A DNA stretch of 57,088 bases from Gracilariopsis chorda (GCA_003194525.1 NBIV01000329.1:1-57088), one strand, 5' to 3'; numbered from the stretch's first letter, positions 21,392-33,459 are shown. Notes: generated from the letters alone by a model not told the origin. Program-made: numbers and translations.

Positions 21392-24267
21392 TCACACTGT
21401 GCGTGTCGGCTACTAAGCCATCCCGCTCTTCTGAGGGCAGGCTATGAGCAAGATTAGAGAGCAATATCGGTCCCGCTGATTTCTCTTTTCATTTCCATAG
21501 CTAAACTACACTACGCTGGAAAAATAGATACCCAAGTAGAAAGGGTATACTGAAATTTTAATCGGCATTGGCGTTTTCATTGCCCAATGAGAGCCGAACT
21601 GCATTGGCTGCACCACGGATAGCGGTCAGAAGGGCTTTACTTAGACAGGGCGTAAGTTAGACGAATATTTTGCCAAAAAGGTGGCTGAACATGAGAAGAA
21701 TTTGTTTTTCTTTTTTGTAATCAGCAAAATTTTGGTTTTGTAAACATTTGACTTCTAGTACAGATCAAAATCAATTCAGAAAACAGAGTATGTCTATCAA
21801 GATGTCAATGGCAGGAGCTTTGGGTTTTGGGAGTGCCAAAATAGGCAAAAATGTACCCTTCGTAGCTTCAATAAAGTGGCTGCAAACTTGAAATGTGAAG
21901 TACTCAAGGGGAAAAGATTTTGCGTCTTCCGTTTGGAAGAAAGAATAGTAGATAGGCGGTACAAAGAAGCGTTTTAGTTTTGGTTAACGTTTATTGTGTA
22001 GCTGTTGGCCATTTTTTCCAATTAGTGCACCAAACGCGTTTGGCATTGCACTGCCGCAACTACTAAGTTTTGTCATAGTTTGCACTATTGCGGTTTATCT
22101 ATCAAGATTCACTGCCACTATGCCAAAACAGAACACAAGTTTCAAGAGACGATAAGAAGTCCAAGCTTTTTCTTTGTCTCAAGTTAAGCCCTTCTTTGTC
22201 TACCATCGGTGCGGGAGATACCAAAAGCTGTGCAAGATTTCCATTTTTTAATGACTTGAAGGTGTTCCAAGTTAAGCCCTTCTGACTGCTAGCTGTTGTT
22301 ACACGAAGTGCAGAAGGCTCCTGCTCTTCGAAGAACATTGTACACCCCGCTGGTGGACTTGCTCTCTTGAAGAGGTGCTAAGACCCTATATATAGGTGAC
22401 TTTGAAATCACGTTCCTAAAACTCAGAGCACTGCTAGTCTTGCTCTAACCCTTTGCCTCAAGCATCTGCACTGTATATACGGGTGCTCCGTCTACTTTCT
22501 CCGACGACCCTCCGTCCTCTCTTCTCGACCACTCTTGCCTGAAGCCAATGGTGCGACGTCAGAGCCGCAGGCAACAGTGACAGAACGGAAAGCTCAAAGT
22601 TGTCTGTTTGGTGGAGAGCAAGATATGGACAGGTTTTAAGACCCAGAAATCGACAAGATCCTCGCTTTTGCAGAACCTTATTGATAGGACTTGACACGAA
22701 GCGGTCAACGACAATTAGAAAGTCAGTATCACTTCTCGCCATCTAATCTGAGTTGAGCGATCGTGTTTGTTTCGGGTATGCAACAGAAAAAGAGCACGCA
22801 AATGTTAGATTGCTTTGCAGCGCCGCCGTAAGACAGCAATTGATGATTTGAGCAATTCCCCAAATTGGAAACAGCTGTTTCCGGAGGAAGCCAAATTCAA
22901 GCTGAAACTGTTTGAATTGCGTCATAGTCCACGCAGCGCGCACGCAACCCACGCAGTTGTGGGTGCCTTTCAGCAGAAGGTTGCGCGGTTTAGAAGTAGA
23001 CAATAAATAGACTTGCCTCCGGAGGAAGAACTCCGGAGAAGGGGGGCAACCTGAGAGAGACCTCTGAACCTTTTGTGCTTGTTCTTTGCTTAGCGCGCTA
23101 CTCGTACATACTTCATCCGCGTATCGTGGCCGACCAACAACAGCCCTCTACGTGGTAAGCAGATCCCACCCGGACGATATGTACCATCACGGTACAAAGT
23201 GTGGGTGGTACCCTTGTATATGCATTGAGAGAAAGTGAACATACCGGAAAAACACACTTGGCAGACGTAGAGTGGTTGCGGTGTTGGGGAGCGGTTCCAG
23301 CCCCTTTTGCATTCTATTCAGGGCTCGGGATCTTTTTTATATGGCGCAGCTACCCAAATACTTGGCTACAACTAAGCAGTCTCAAAGTATTAACAAAAGC
23401 CTAGCTAGGAAAGCGATGAGAAACAGATATTTAAAGCAACACCTCTATCACCGTTCACTCCAACTGGAATGTAAAAAGAAATGATGTGGTACTTCAAGTG
23501 GTGTGTGCTAAACCGCGAACGTTGGCTCTTCCGTGGTTTTGTTAGTACAGCGCAATATGTCCATATCATGCGGATCATTCAGAACACATATTCATTGCCT
23601 ATGAGAAAACATGAAGGACGGAAGCAGAATGTTCTTGGGCCATCTTCGGAGCTACAAAGCTATTCGGGCACATGCTAGCTTCGGTAGACAGCGGAGCAGC
23701 TTAATCTGACAAACTATGATGGTATCACGCGAGTCTCATCTTAGTGTGGCAGATACGTAGGAATAGTGATTACCAACGATGGGCAGGTTTATCCTTTAAT
23801 CCTCAATGCTTCGTAAGGCAATGGTGTGAGCGGCCAAAGTTCAGATGAAAGCAGCTCTGCAAGGATATTCGCCCTATTGTGAAGACGGGTTTCGATGCTT
23901 CCAAGCTGATAAAAGCGAGAGGCCTGGCGACCAAAATACTCATCTGCAGTGAATGCACTCCCATCTCTGCTCATCTCTCCCCATCTTGCACTGAGGCTGC
24001 CCTCGCCCCACGACAACCTTCTGCAAGCAAGATCTTATCGATACTTTGAACCGGTCTGGTATTCTTTGGTCCGGTGGCGGCGGCCTGATGTAATGCTGGG
24101 TATCATGGAAGCAGCGTTAGCCAAAAACGTTCTCTTCGTTCTACAGCAGCTCCACATGGCTCCCCTGCACGCCACGATTTGTGTTCCATTTGCATAGAAA
24201 AATGGCTGACCATGCTAATGAGAGAGGCTGCACCCACCCCCACGCCACACGCGCCAAGCACACGTCA

Positions 24268-24297
24268 ATTTTCAACGGTATTCATACCGTTGAAAAT
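24268..24297. repeat. Palindrome, 14-bp stem with 2-base loop
   Basis: ATTTTCAACGGTAT and its exact reverse complement ATACCGTTGAAAAT are separated by TC. No gene is attached. It may be a cruciform-forming site or the remains of a hairpin transposon end. Confidence 0.7.
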
Positions 24298-26302
24298 CAT
24301 GTCGGTCGTCTTGTGTCCGGTGTTGTTCCGGCGTAGATCGGCTCTTTCAATGTTGCGCTGACCCTTTATGTTGCAGCCGCTTTGAATAAGGGCTTTGTCC
24401 TCTGCGCAGATTTTGTTGATCGCAGCGCTCCAGATCTTGATCATTCTCGTTTGTTCATTGTCGATATTCATCCGACACCGCTCGCGGCTTCTACTTGACA
24501 TGATGAGAAGTTCTTTGTTGACCGTGCTGCTGGTGACAAACGACGAAAGGAAATAATTCGCGCTTTATGCGTCGTCAGCGGTAGCACAATGTAGCGCGTT
24601 TATCATACCAAGGTCGTTGGAAAGAGTCATCCCGCTCTGATTGCAGGTACTGCATCGAAAACATGGGCCATTGCTCGATGCATGCGAGAAGCACAGAGCA
24701 AGACATAGATGTTTTTAATGCAGGTTCAAGCAATTGCAATGGGATATTGCTGTTCCGAGGCGACTTTCAAGGTTTCAATCGTATATTTTGAAGGGTTTAG
24801 AACGAAACTCGTAACGGAGAGGGAGTATAGGCTTAGAATGTGACAAACGGTTGGGCTCTGAGATGGATGGGGTTAGTACGGAGACGATGCCTCTGTCTGT
24901 CACTAGACATCACAGTACTTATAGATTACCGAGAGTGCCTAAAATGGACTAACGTTCTACTGTGGATAGTACCCAAAAAGGTGTCATGACGTGAAATACG
25001 TAGAGTCTGACTCAATCAATGAACCTAGAATGACTAAAGCAGAAAATATCCAGATGCGGATCAGAGAGCATGCTGTAACCTACATTGGTCGCACAGCGAA
25101 AGACTTGTGAGCATCTTCATACATAGAGGGAGGTTTTTGTTTGGGTAACGCTCAGCTGACAGGCTCCGACAAGTTTGAAGGAAAAAACATTTCGGATGCA
25201 GTTCAAAAACGCATCCATGGCTGGATGGATAGGCGATCAGCTTTGTGTCAGTATACCGGAAGTGATTACCCTGATTGACGTGGAAAGGGGTGTTTCGGTG
25301 ACTAATCCTGAACAGTTGCTTTGGCTGTGCTGCCAGCACCGAAAGCATTCTTAACCAAGCCGGCTCTTCAAAACTATGAGCCTAAATATGTTGGTTTTGG
25401 TTCGAGTGTTCCTTTTCCCTCGGCTCTCCATGCACTGCGCGGAAAGAAAAAATTTCGTGGCTGTGCCAGATATTACCCCGTATAGAATTTGGGGCTGCAA
25501 AGCATCATAGGCAGTTTACCGACTCGGCTATGCAATATTACGCACAAACGCGCCACCATGGATGGGTAACCAATCGAGGAATGCACAGCTTATCCAAGGA
25601 TCACAAGGAAGATAGCAATGTTATCTATTTGAAACTTGTGGTGTAGTTTGGAAGGTTGTTTATGTCTGGTGTCCCAGAGCTGCACGAAATTGCCCGACGA
25701 GTGCTTCATGTATCGGCACAAAAGCAGCTGTTATACGGATGGAGGTCTTAGGTGTAGGATGAAGGTAATCGATGGGTTGCCGGTCTTACCCTGCCGGTCT
25801 GAGCCCGCCATGCTCTCAGGATTAGCAGGACAGGTCGCAGCTCTTTATTATATTGCTCCTCAAATAGGGCTTGTCGCTAAGATAGGTTGTGCTGTGACAT
25901 AACTTTAGTTCTACCTTGCGGCGTCACGCGAAGGTAGTACACTGCAGTAAACCGAAAGCCTAGCTTGTAGTACCTACTACTTCGTTGCAGCAGCAGCAAA
26001 CTCTAGTCCTCTTCTGGATGCTGTTGATTTATGCAATGCTACAAAACGAGGTCTTCTGATAGAAGTGTGGATAGCATGTAACTTGATCCGCAAACAAATA
26101 TATTATCTGATATGCTATTAATATCAAGATTGGGAAGGCTAATCCTTTGCGCAACACTTTCAATGTGTGAACCTCCTACAGTTACTGATGTTTTTCTGTC
26201 GTTTCGAATGTCTTTGGTGGGCATGCTGTGGGTTTGTATCAAGGATATAAAAGCATTTTATTACGCTCGTGCGCGAACCAGAACCAGATTTTGCAATATT
26301 TT

Positions 26303-26803
26303 GGAAAGCCTGCTTTGCGATGCAGGCATTTCTTTCGCTAAAAACGATGATATCACGCGCTGTGCGAAGATATCCGGCGGCACCGAGCGGCGCTGCTGCA
26401 ATGCGTTGTGTTTTTCATCCTAGCGCGATAGAAAACTAATCACAATTACGATTGTGATTAAAAGACCAATGCGATGACCGCGTAAAGAAAATGGGCGAGA
26501 GGGTGGGCCAAACGAAAACCAAAATACGGAGCGAGACAGACGGAAATGTGAAAGGCGTTCGGTTTCAACGAAGGACGACTAGAGCCTTGGGGTTCGGCAT
26601 GGCGAGTCTACACTGCACTTCACAGAACCTGGAGTGAAGAGCATGCATTTCTAGAAGCCGACGGCCGGCCGCAGTCACGGCACATCCTAAAAGAATACAG
26701 ATCTGGAGTCGTGTGGCTCGAGTTTCTCATCCCAAATATATTACGTGCCTGCCTGCGTTACGCTCTCGAATCTCCACATAAAACATCATCAAGATTCATC
26801 CAT
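26303..26803 (+). repeat. Left arm of a 501-bp inverted repeat
   Basis: From GGAAAGCCTGCTTTGCG to AGATTCATCCAT this arm reads as the exact reverse complement of 27061-27561. I saw no mismatch along the parts compared. It contains the internal palindrome AATCACAA-TTACGA-TTGTGATT at 26438-26459. Homology ends sharply on both sides. No coding potential is recognised. Confidence 0.85.
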
Positions 26804-26879
26804 TAGAGTACGATTTAGAATCCAAATCAGCGCTCTCAGAACAACGTTCAAACACCGGCCCTCTATATTGTCGAGGTCA

Positions 26880-27060
26880 GCAGTTTTTGGTGTCTCTAAT
26901 GAAAATTGATGGATGGAACGCGGCGGTTGACCTTAGGAATCCAGTTCGACACCTGCCCAGTCCCACTTTGATCTCGATCCCACTCGTCGTACATCTCTCA
27001 GCGGTTGGTCTTTTCCGTTACAAATACCTTTTCTCGCGTCAAAAGCAAAGAAAGTATTCC
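26880..27060 (+). pseudogene. Haloperoxidase pseudogene, 5' fragment (inside inverted-repeat spacer)
   Basis: ATGAAAATTGATGGATGGAA matches codons for LMKIDGWN of the intact gene (19845-19860). The text then soon jumps to AAAGAAAGTATTCC, which matches AAGAAGGTATTCC near 20172. It is therefore internally deleted by roughly 270 bases. The right arm of the inverted repeat starts immediately after GTATTCC. Confidence 0.65.
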
Positions 27061-27561
27061 ATGGATGAATCTTGATGATGTTTTATGTGGAGATTCGAGA
27101 GCGTAACGCAGGCAGGCACGTAATATATTTGGGATGAGAAACTCGAGCCACACGACTCCAGATCTGTATTCTTTTAGGATGTGCCGTGACTGCGGCCGGC
27201 CGTCGGCTTCTAGAAATGCATGCTCTTCACTCCAGGTTCTGTGAAGTGCAGTGTAGACTCGCCATGCCGAACCCCAAGGCTCTAGTCGTCCTTCGTTGAA
27301 ACCGAACGCCTTTCACATTTCCGTCTGTCTCGCTCCGTATTTTGGTTTTCGTTTGGCCCACCCTCTCGCCCATTTTCTTTACGCGGTCATCGCATTGGTC
27401 TTTTAATCACAATCGTAATTGTGATTAGTTTTCTATCGCGCTAGGATGAAAAACACAACGCATTGCAGCAGCGCCGCTCGGTGCCGCCGGATATCTTCGC
27501 ACAGCGCGTGATATCATCGTTTTTAGCGAAAGAAATGCCTGCATCGCAAAGCAGGCTTTCC
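27061..27561 (-). repeat. Right arm of a 501-bp inverted repeat
   Basis: Mirror copy of 26303-26803, with a 257-base spacer between the arms. It begins exactly where the haloperoxidase pseudogene text breaks off. A further 240 bases separate its end from the point where the pseudogene resumes. Confidence 0.85.
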
Positions 27562-27804
27562 AGCAGAAATTTGTGTTGCCACGTTTTATTGCCGGTTGAA
27601 TTGGGTATTGAGTGGTTGTCTTCCTCGATGGTAGCGACAAGCACTCCTAATTTATATAGCACAAAATATGAATGCAGAATTCAAGAAGGTCAAGCTGCAG
27701 ATGTTTATGCAGATATAACCTTCCCGTCTACTGCGCTCCACTAGGTTTCATCTCAGCTACATTCCTATGAGGTACTATGTTGCGTGTGCAAACACGCAAT
27801 ACCA

Positions 27805-28200
27805 CACAAACGACTGGAAGAAAACGTCTACTTGCCGGGTTGTAGGATAAAAGCTCACTACTTTCGCACCAAAAAGAAGCCTATTGGAACATAAAGCATT
27901 AGGGAAGCAATGACGACACTTTTTTGCTGATATGGAGTTTGAAGTGTGGGGAGGTCCATTTTTTGACTGATTTCTGTATATCCGAGCTACAACTCCTAGC
28001 GAGTACCCTTCGGCGTTTTCATGCGCATGCACACCCATCACTAAGCCCGCCCTAATCTATACGAGTGGGCGTGACGATTCTCCCTCATGAGATTTCCGAA
28101 CGGATCGAGCAAATTCTACCTCTGACAAATTCGTAGTAAAGATGCAGCAATTACGATTAATATTTCATTATTGTCCTAATGCCGGTTGACGATCTTTATG
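27805..28200 (+). pseudogene. Haloperoxidase pseudogene, 3' fragment
   Basis: It resumes at GAAGAAAACGTCTACTTGC, matching the intact gene at 20202. It continues with GAGTTTGAAGTGTGGGGAGG (intact copy about 20478), then the codons for SEYPSAFSC beside the active-site motif, then ATTTCCGAACGGATCGAGCA. Deletions, shifts and stops are frequent. The PSAF reading shows that this copy also lacked the canonical PSGH. Confidence 0.7.
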
Positions 28201-28778
28201 GCTTGGTAAAGAGGGATTAGATGAAAATTACAAGCTTCTCATCGAGAGGTAGGTCACAACCATGTCGCTCACAGCTCAGTCCCAGCAGACTGGGCTGTAC
28301 CCAGGGAGGGAAATGGGTGGGTAAAAGGAAACTTGAAACCAACTACAAAGACTCCGAGGACGATGCTTGATCTGACGGAGAGCGATGCGATCGATCGCAA
28401 TCGCTCACTGAGCTTAAGCCATCGTCCTCGCCATCCTCCAAAATTACATCCATTGATGCTGGGAGGTAGTTGTGCACATGTGTACAGCCGCTTGTGAAGA
28501 TTGTGCCGTAGAGACCCCTGCTGAGTGGAACAACAACATATTGAAATGCAGACATGAAAGACAAAAAGGTGTACACGCTTTGAACCCATAAAACGGTGTC
28601 AACTTTGAGCTGTGCATCTGTCTTCCTTAGACATAAATAATTCATACGTACAACCGCAAGGCCACATAGAGTGAGGTTTTTGGGCCGGTTAAAACTATAA
28701 AAAGAACAAGATTAACCACATCGGGGTTGCGCGTGTTAGTAACGACGTGAAGGTCTAGAATGTATCTGATGCGTTCCT
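28201..28778. other. Intergenic region, no gene assigned
   Basis: A minus-strand frame (28343-28645) has one hydrophobic stretch and an acidic Ser-rich tail, but no recognisable family or promoter. I leave it unassigned. Confidence 0.3.
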
Positions 28779-29633
28779 TTATTGTTGAGATTGGTGCTTC
28801 TTTTGCATATGCAATTCGAGTTTACGCTTTCTAGAGTATTTCTTTTGACAAACAGTACAAATGTGATCTGCATGACCTTCCACATGGCTCAGGAAAGTTG
28901 ACTTAGTGTTACTTGTGAACTCACAATGAGGGCACTTCCTTGTTCTGTGAATTGTTTGGTGGCGGATAAGATATCTCCTGGTTGTTGCTTTGAAATCACA
29001 TTTCGTACATTTGAGATCCACTATACATTGAGCCGCGTGAGCGCGAACCTCATTCATATTCCGGAAACGTCTTCCACACTTCTTACATTCCCGACATCCA
29101 ACGTTTGTACCCGACTGCAATCTTTGTGGCTCGTCGCCCGAGGGCTGGCCTACTGGAGTTTCGTTTCGAGGAGGGTCAGCTAAGGGTGAAGCTGCGGGTG
29201 CTTGAGCTACGTCTGCCTGAGCTGTGGACAATTGACCCTCTGATAAGTCTGCCATAGCGGATGCTGCATCTCGCGTTGTAAACTGTGTTTCTCTTGACAT
29301 ACCTGCCATTACTTCAGCGATCTCTATGTCACTCTCCGTATGAGCTCCTGGATCTTGCTGGGTTCTATTTGATCTGGTTGTCCTTTGAGGACCTCCTGCA
29401 CTAGAAGTGCTTGGAGTGGAGCGGGCTAGAATTTCTCTCATTGACTGGCCAACCCCTTCCTGACTGGAAGACCCCTGTGGCCTTCGAGGTGTACTCTGCT
29501 CGTTGCTATGATGTGAGCTTTGGCCACTTTGGCCACGAGCATGACTTGAGTGAGAACTTTGGCCACGAGCATGGCTTGAGTGAGAATTGCTTCCAGATTG
29601 CATTGTTTCTCTTGGTTTTGTTCTGTTTTGCAC
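28779..29633 (-). CDS. C2H2 zinc-finger protein
   Basis: Intact 284-codon frame, probably a nuclear DNA-binding protein. The N-terminal two thirds are low complexity: Ser/His/Gln/Gly repeats (two copies of HSSHARGQS near residues 18-36), then Pro/Ala/Asp-rich stretches. The C-terminus holds four fingers. Finger 1 is C183-x2-C186-x12-H199-x3-C203, with a final Cys instead of His. The others are C209/C212/H225/H229, C234/C237/H250/H254 and C259/C262/H275/H280. The start at 29633 could also be the next ATG, ten codons later. A TATA box lies about 100 bases upstream. There are no introns. DNA target and role cannot be read from sequence. Domestication from a transposon is possible but unsupported. 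Confidence 0.75.
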   Translation of the reverse strand: MQNRTKPRETMQSGSNSHSSHARGQSSHSSHARGQSGQSSHHSNEQSTPRRPQGSSSQEGVGQSMREILARSTPSTSSAGGPQRTTRSNRTQQDPGAHTESDIEIAEVMAGMSRETQFTTRDAASAMADLSEGQLSTAQADVAQAPAASPLADPPRNETPVGQPSGDEPQRLQSGTNVGCRECKKCGRRFRNMNEVRAHAAQCIVDLKCTKCDFKATTRRYLIRHQTIHRTRKCPHCEFTSNTKSTFLSHVEGHADHICTVCQKKYSRKRKLELHMQKKHQSQQ

Positions 29634-29734
29634 TGAGAGTTGTGTTGACGGTGTTTGCCGCGATTAAAAGTTTTGTTGTTTTCTAAACCTGTTACTGGTT
29701 TAGAACGGTTTGGACAGTTTTGGTGATGTGGTTG

Positions 29735-29742
29735 TATTTATA
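29735..29742 (-). promoter_or_regulatory. TATA box of the zinc-finger gene
   Basis: On the minus strand TATAAATA lies 102 bases upstream of the ATG at 29633. This is a plausible distance for a core promoter with a short leader. Confidence 0.5.
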
Positions 29743-30654
29743 GAAGCTCGAGATCCCTTTTGATCAGCGCTAGAGTACTGAAAAACGGATTTACATTTTT
29801 GCATGATTTCCATTCTTGCAACTAGAGTAGTTTTCTATATCTTTTACATTAAGCGCAACTCATTCACGTAGCGATCTGTTCTCTGACACCTTAGCGGACT
29901 GAGAAGCTCCACATAAAGTTTCAGCAAAGCATGAACGGGCGTCAATGACAAGGATAATAAATGGGTTCTGAATGTGTCCAGAACTGGTTTAGTTGTTTTA
30001 AGTTTTAGAGCGTTTTACAGACTGCGATCTCATGAAATTTGCGTTTTGTAGAACATCCCACCGATGTAAACGAACGAGCAGTGACAAAGAGGAACGGTTT
30101 GTTGTGCAGTTTCAGCACGCAGCACATCTCGCTACGCCGGCGTGGTGAATCAAGTCGCGCTTTGTTTTTGGCAACGAAAGAGAATGCGCAGAAAACTCGT
30201 TTCTCCCCCTACCGTAGGGAGAACGTAATGCTCAAGAAGGCGAGAGAATCACATTACAATTTGAAGTACTGCAATACAAAATTTATTCCTGCCGCCGCAA
30301 CTGTCGGTATGAGGCGCGAAGAAACGCACGTCGCTCTTCTAGCGGCAGGCTGCGCCGGCCATCCAACCTTACCAAATGCCCTGTTCTTTTGCCTTGCTTG
30401 TGCGACCAACATTTTTGGCCTTATCTGAGTCTCTTTGTTAAAGATTCTTTCGCCTTGAAAACCTTTCTTGTTTTTTACGCCCACCACTCCTTGAAAGCAG
30501 TATATCTCCATTGCGATTCATGCAAAGCTTTTGATGCTACCAAGACTGCTATCTAGTCTAAGCCGCATACAGACTTTCGCTACCGAAAAAGAAACGATTG
30601 TGTACCGATGACAGACGACTGTAGTAGGGATAATGATCCTCCCACTCATACTAA

Positions 30655-30735
30655 AGACAATGATACTTTATGGGCTCCAAGAGGCATCTTGCGCTGCATA
30701 GTGCAACATGTTTCCACCTTGCAGGCCTGCCGTGC
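30655..30735. repeat. Dispersed repeat R, partial copy 1
   Basis: TTTATGGGCTCCAAGAGGCA followed by a Cys/Cat-rich stretch ending in TGTTTCCACCTTG matches the core of copies 2 and 3. Only the central part is present. Confidence 0.5.
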
Positions 30736-30994
30736 GACCGAGACGCTTCGCACCTTCGACGCCACGATCGACGCAACAGCCCCTACCGCCCAACGCCATG
30801 CACCACGGAGCCGCTCCCCTCGCCCCACGCCACGAGCGACGGAGCTGCCCCTCACGCATTCGTGCGCAATACGCACACGAGCCCCTTGTCTACTCCCCTC
30901 ACTTATCTGCTCTGATATCTTTAGTATATCAGAGCAGAAAAGTGGGAGACAATGAATGTGTGTCTGTCTATCTGTCTGTTCCTCTATGGCCAGT

Positions 30995-31345
30995 CATTGG
31001 CTGCAAAATCGGCAAGCAGGCTCCCTAGGTGGAAACGTGTAACTTTATGCGCTCCAAGAGGGCTCTTGCACTGCATAATACTACACGTTTCCACCTGGCG
31101 CCCGGTGCACGCCACAGTAGCCTAGCCGTTTACCTACAGTAGTCTAACCGTGACACTATAGTAACCGAGTCGTTGCAGTACGGTGCACATGACCGTAGTA
31201 ACTAGTATTTTCAAACTGTGATCTGCACCAATGGAATTTCACGCTATACTGAACCATCGTCATATACACCAATGACATTGCACGGTACAAGGAAGCGTGC
31301 AATGCCATTCGCGCGCTGAGCGCTCTCATCTCCGATTGCCGTGGT
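30995..31345. repeat. Dispersed repeat R, copy 2
   Basis: This shares with copy 3 ATTGGCTG, GTGGAAACGTGTAACTTTAT, CTCCAAGA, TTTCCACCTGG, CACGCCACAGTAGCC and TGCACCAATGG in order. It contains a perfect 15-bp inverted repeat, AGGTGGAAACGTGTA (31027-31041) with its complement at 31082-31096. It is non-coding and could be a non-autonomous element. Confidence 0.65.
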
Positions 31346-32561
31346 CAACATACGAACAAAAGATGCACAAAAAAAGAAAAAACGCATATACTTGCCGGCA
31401 AGTCTTAACTCCTCTCAATTATAAAAAAGTATAAAATGTCGTGTCATCTTTATCATTCTAAATTATAAAACAGTACGCAATTTTGTCTCATCTTCACCCC
31501 TTTAAATTATATGATAGTACCCCTATTGCGTCTAACTACGCTCCGCACAAAAACACCTAACAATCTCTGAAACGGTATATACAATAGCATGCTATGTGCA
31601 AAGATGCTATGCGCTCTCATGGTCAACATCACTGTCTTCATTTTCTACAGCTCCTCTTATTATTGTACTAAATCAGCACATGTAGCTTTTTTAAAAAAAA
31701 TTGTAAAACTATATTTTGGCGAACATTTTATGTGCAACGAAACAGTGCGCTGTTATTCCATTCCCGTTCACAATGCAACGCTCTATGACCTCTTGTGTGA
31801 AAGGGGATACAAGCAAAGCTAGATTATTTTCTCATGCGCGCCTGAAAAGGCTTTTGAATGCTTTCATTGAATTTGGGCATATAAAAAGGGAAATAGTGCC
31901 TCATGAAAATACTGATACGCAGAAATGCGCTAAACACCAAGGCGTGTTTTGCGCCGATGCTTTTTTCCTTTTTTTCCAACTATGTACAGATTGGGTTTTC
32001 ACAACTGAAGTGTATTTCAACATAAGCATTTATGGACTGCGTCTACGGTCAATGGCGGTTTTTGCAAGTGTGCGTAAAGTGCCTGCCTGTAAAGGTCACC
32101 ATTTCCATGACAGCTTTTGTGAAATACATTCAGAAGCGAAGGTGTGCTATGCAAGTGGATTGAAAGTGCCAGCGTGCAGAGCATGCCATTCGCAGTTACT
32201 TACATCATAAGTTGCAAGAAAAAGCTGCAAACGAACTTTCTATGCACACGCGTCAGTTTTGCTTCCTTGAAAAACTAGCCTTTTGATTGAGCTTTTCTCT
32301 ACGAATTATTCTACAGTCAACGGAACAATTCTTACTTTTTCATGCGAAGCACGCACAGGAACCTTTTTTTCATCTCTGATATACGAAACACAATGTTTGT
32401 GTGTTTGTGTGTCTGTTTGTGTGTGTGTCAGCAAATGGCTACTCATTGGCAGAAAAATAAGGAAAAAGACTGCCAAGTAGAAACCTTGCATCGCCTGCTT
32501 CTATACTGAAGCAGAATTTTTTTTTCGCTTTGTATATCTGTGTGTAAGAAAACGTCCTTTT

Positions 32562-32842
32562 ATTGGCTGAAAAACTGGCAAGTGGGCCAAGTGGAAACGT
32601 GTAACTTTATGCCCTCCAAGATGCACTTTGCCTCCCATGATGTGACAGGTTTCCACCTGGCCCCTTTTGCACGCCACAGTAGCCTACGGGTTAAACTATG
32701 GTAACCAAGCAGTTGCAGTGCAGTGGACATGACCCTTTTCATTACCATTCTTCAACGGTCATGTGCACCAATGGATTGCACGTTATTCAACAGCGTGCAA
32801 TGCAGTGGCCTACTGAGCGCTCCCGTTCTCCTTCGCTGTGGC
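32562..32842. repeat. Dispersed repeat R, copy 3
   Basis: Same block order as copy 2, including GTGGAAACGTGTAACTTTAT and CACGCCACAGTAGCCTA, with more base changes in the hairpin arms. A shorter related piece (CTGCCAAGTAGAAACC) lies at about 32470-32485. Confidence 0.65.
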
Positions 32843-33459
32843 TAAACTACAGGTGTGGGTTCTAGCGCTCCAAGCCTCTCAGGACGTCTGAAAAAGGCAC
32901 GATGGGGGTATTAGAGGGATATGCTAATTGTATCTTTCTCTCCGATAACGCGTTCGCCATCCAGATATAATTGGTTCGATAACTATTTTGGGGTGGCGCT
33001 TACGTAAGGTACGATAGCTCCCTACCAAACGTGCTTTGCGCGGAAAGAGTACCCCTTGAAGAGTCTTGAAAGGGGACAACAGAATCCCAGTCGAGCAAAC
33101 GTGGCTCTGTCTGGATCTAAGTAACTGTTAAAGAGAAACGGTCTTCGGACTAAAGTACATCCAGCACAGAGTTGCCAAGCGAATTTGGGATTGTAAATCT
33201 TGCATTCCTGGCACACTTTCCAGACACGACCCCCTGCTTACTCTGTACAACGTAGTTCCCAATTTGGGTTTTTCTGAGGTCAAGATATTTGTCTTCGTTG
33301 CAAAAATCCAAAGCTCTGGTGCTAGTTAGAAAAAAAGAACGTGGCAGCCCGTAGCACATTGTTATGGACCAGGCTTTTTTTCTTTCTTCTTCTTTTCTTT
33401 TCTTTTGCTGTTCTTGGATTGTATCATTTTCTTTCATGTGGATTTCATTCTTTTACAAA

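Larger units (their letters stand above)
20941..26302. other. Long AT-rich intergenic region, no gene recognised
   Basis: All open frames here are short, lack domains and overlap each other on both strands. Visible structure is limited to a 14-bp tandem repeat (21336-21391), a near-perfect palindrome (24268-24297) and a 16-bp direct repeat CAAGTTAAGCCCTTCT near 22182 and 22268. Nothing here supports a gene. Confidence 0.4.
29760..33370. other. Intergenic region with dispersed repeats, no gene recognised
   Basis: No open frame here shows a domain. The interval holds three copies of one dispersed repeat, a GT-rich stretch near 32397-32430, and a pyrimidine run (33373-33415) just before Helitron B. 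It appears to be TE debris. Confidence 0.4.

Noticed and set aside
28343..28645. 100-codon minus-strand frame with a hydrophobic stretch and acidic tail
   Set aside because: No family recognised and no start context; could be part of a decayed gene but cannot be supported.
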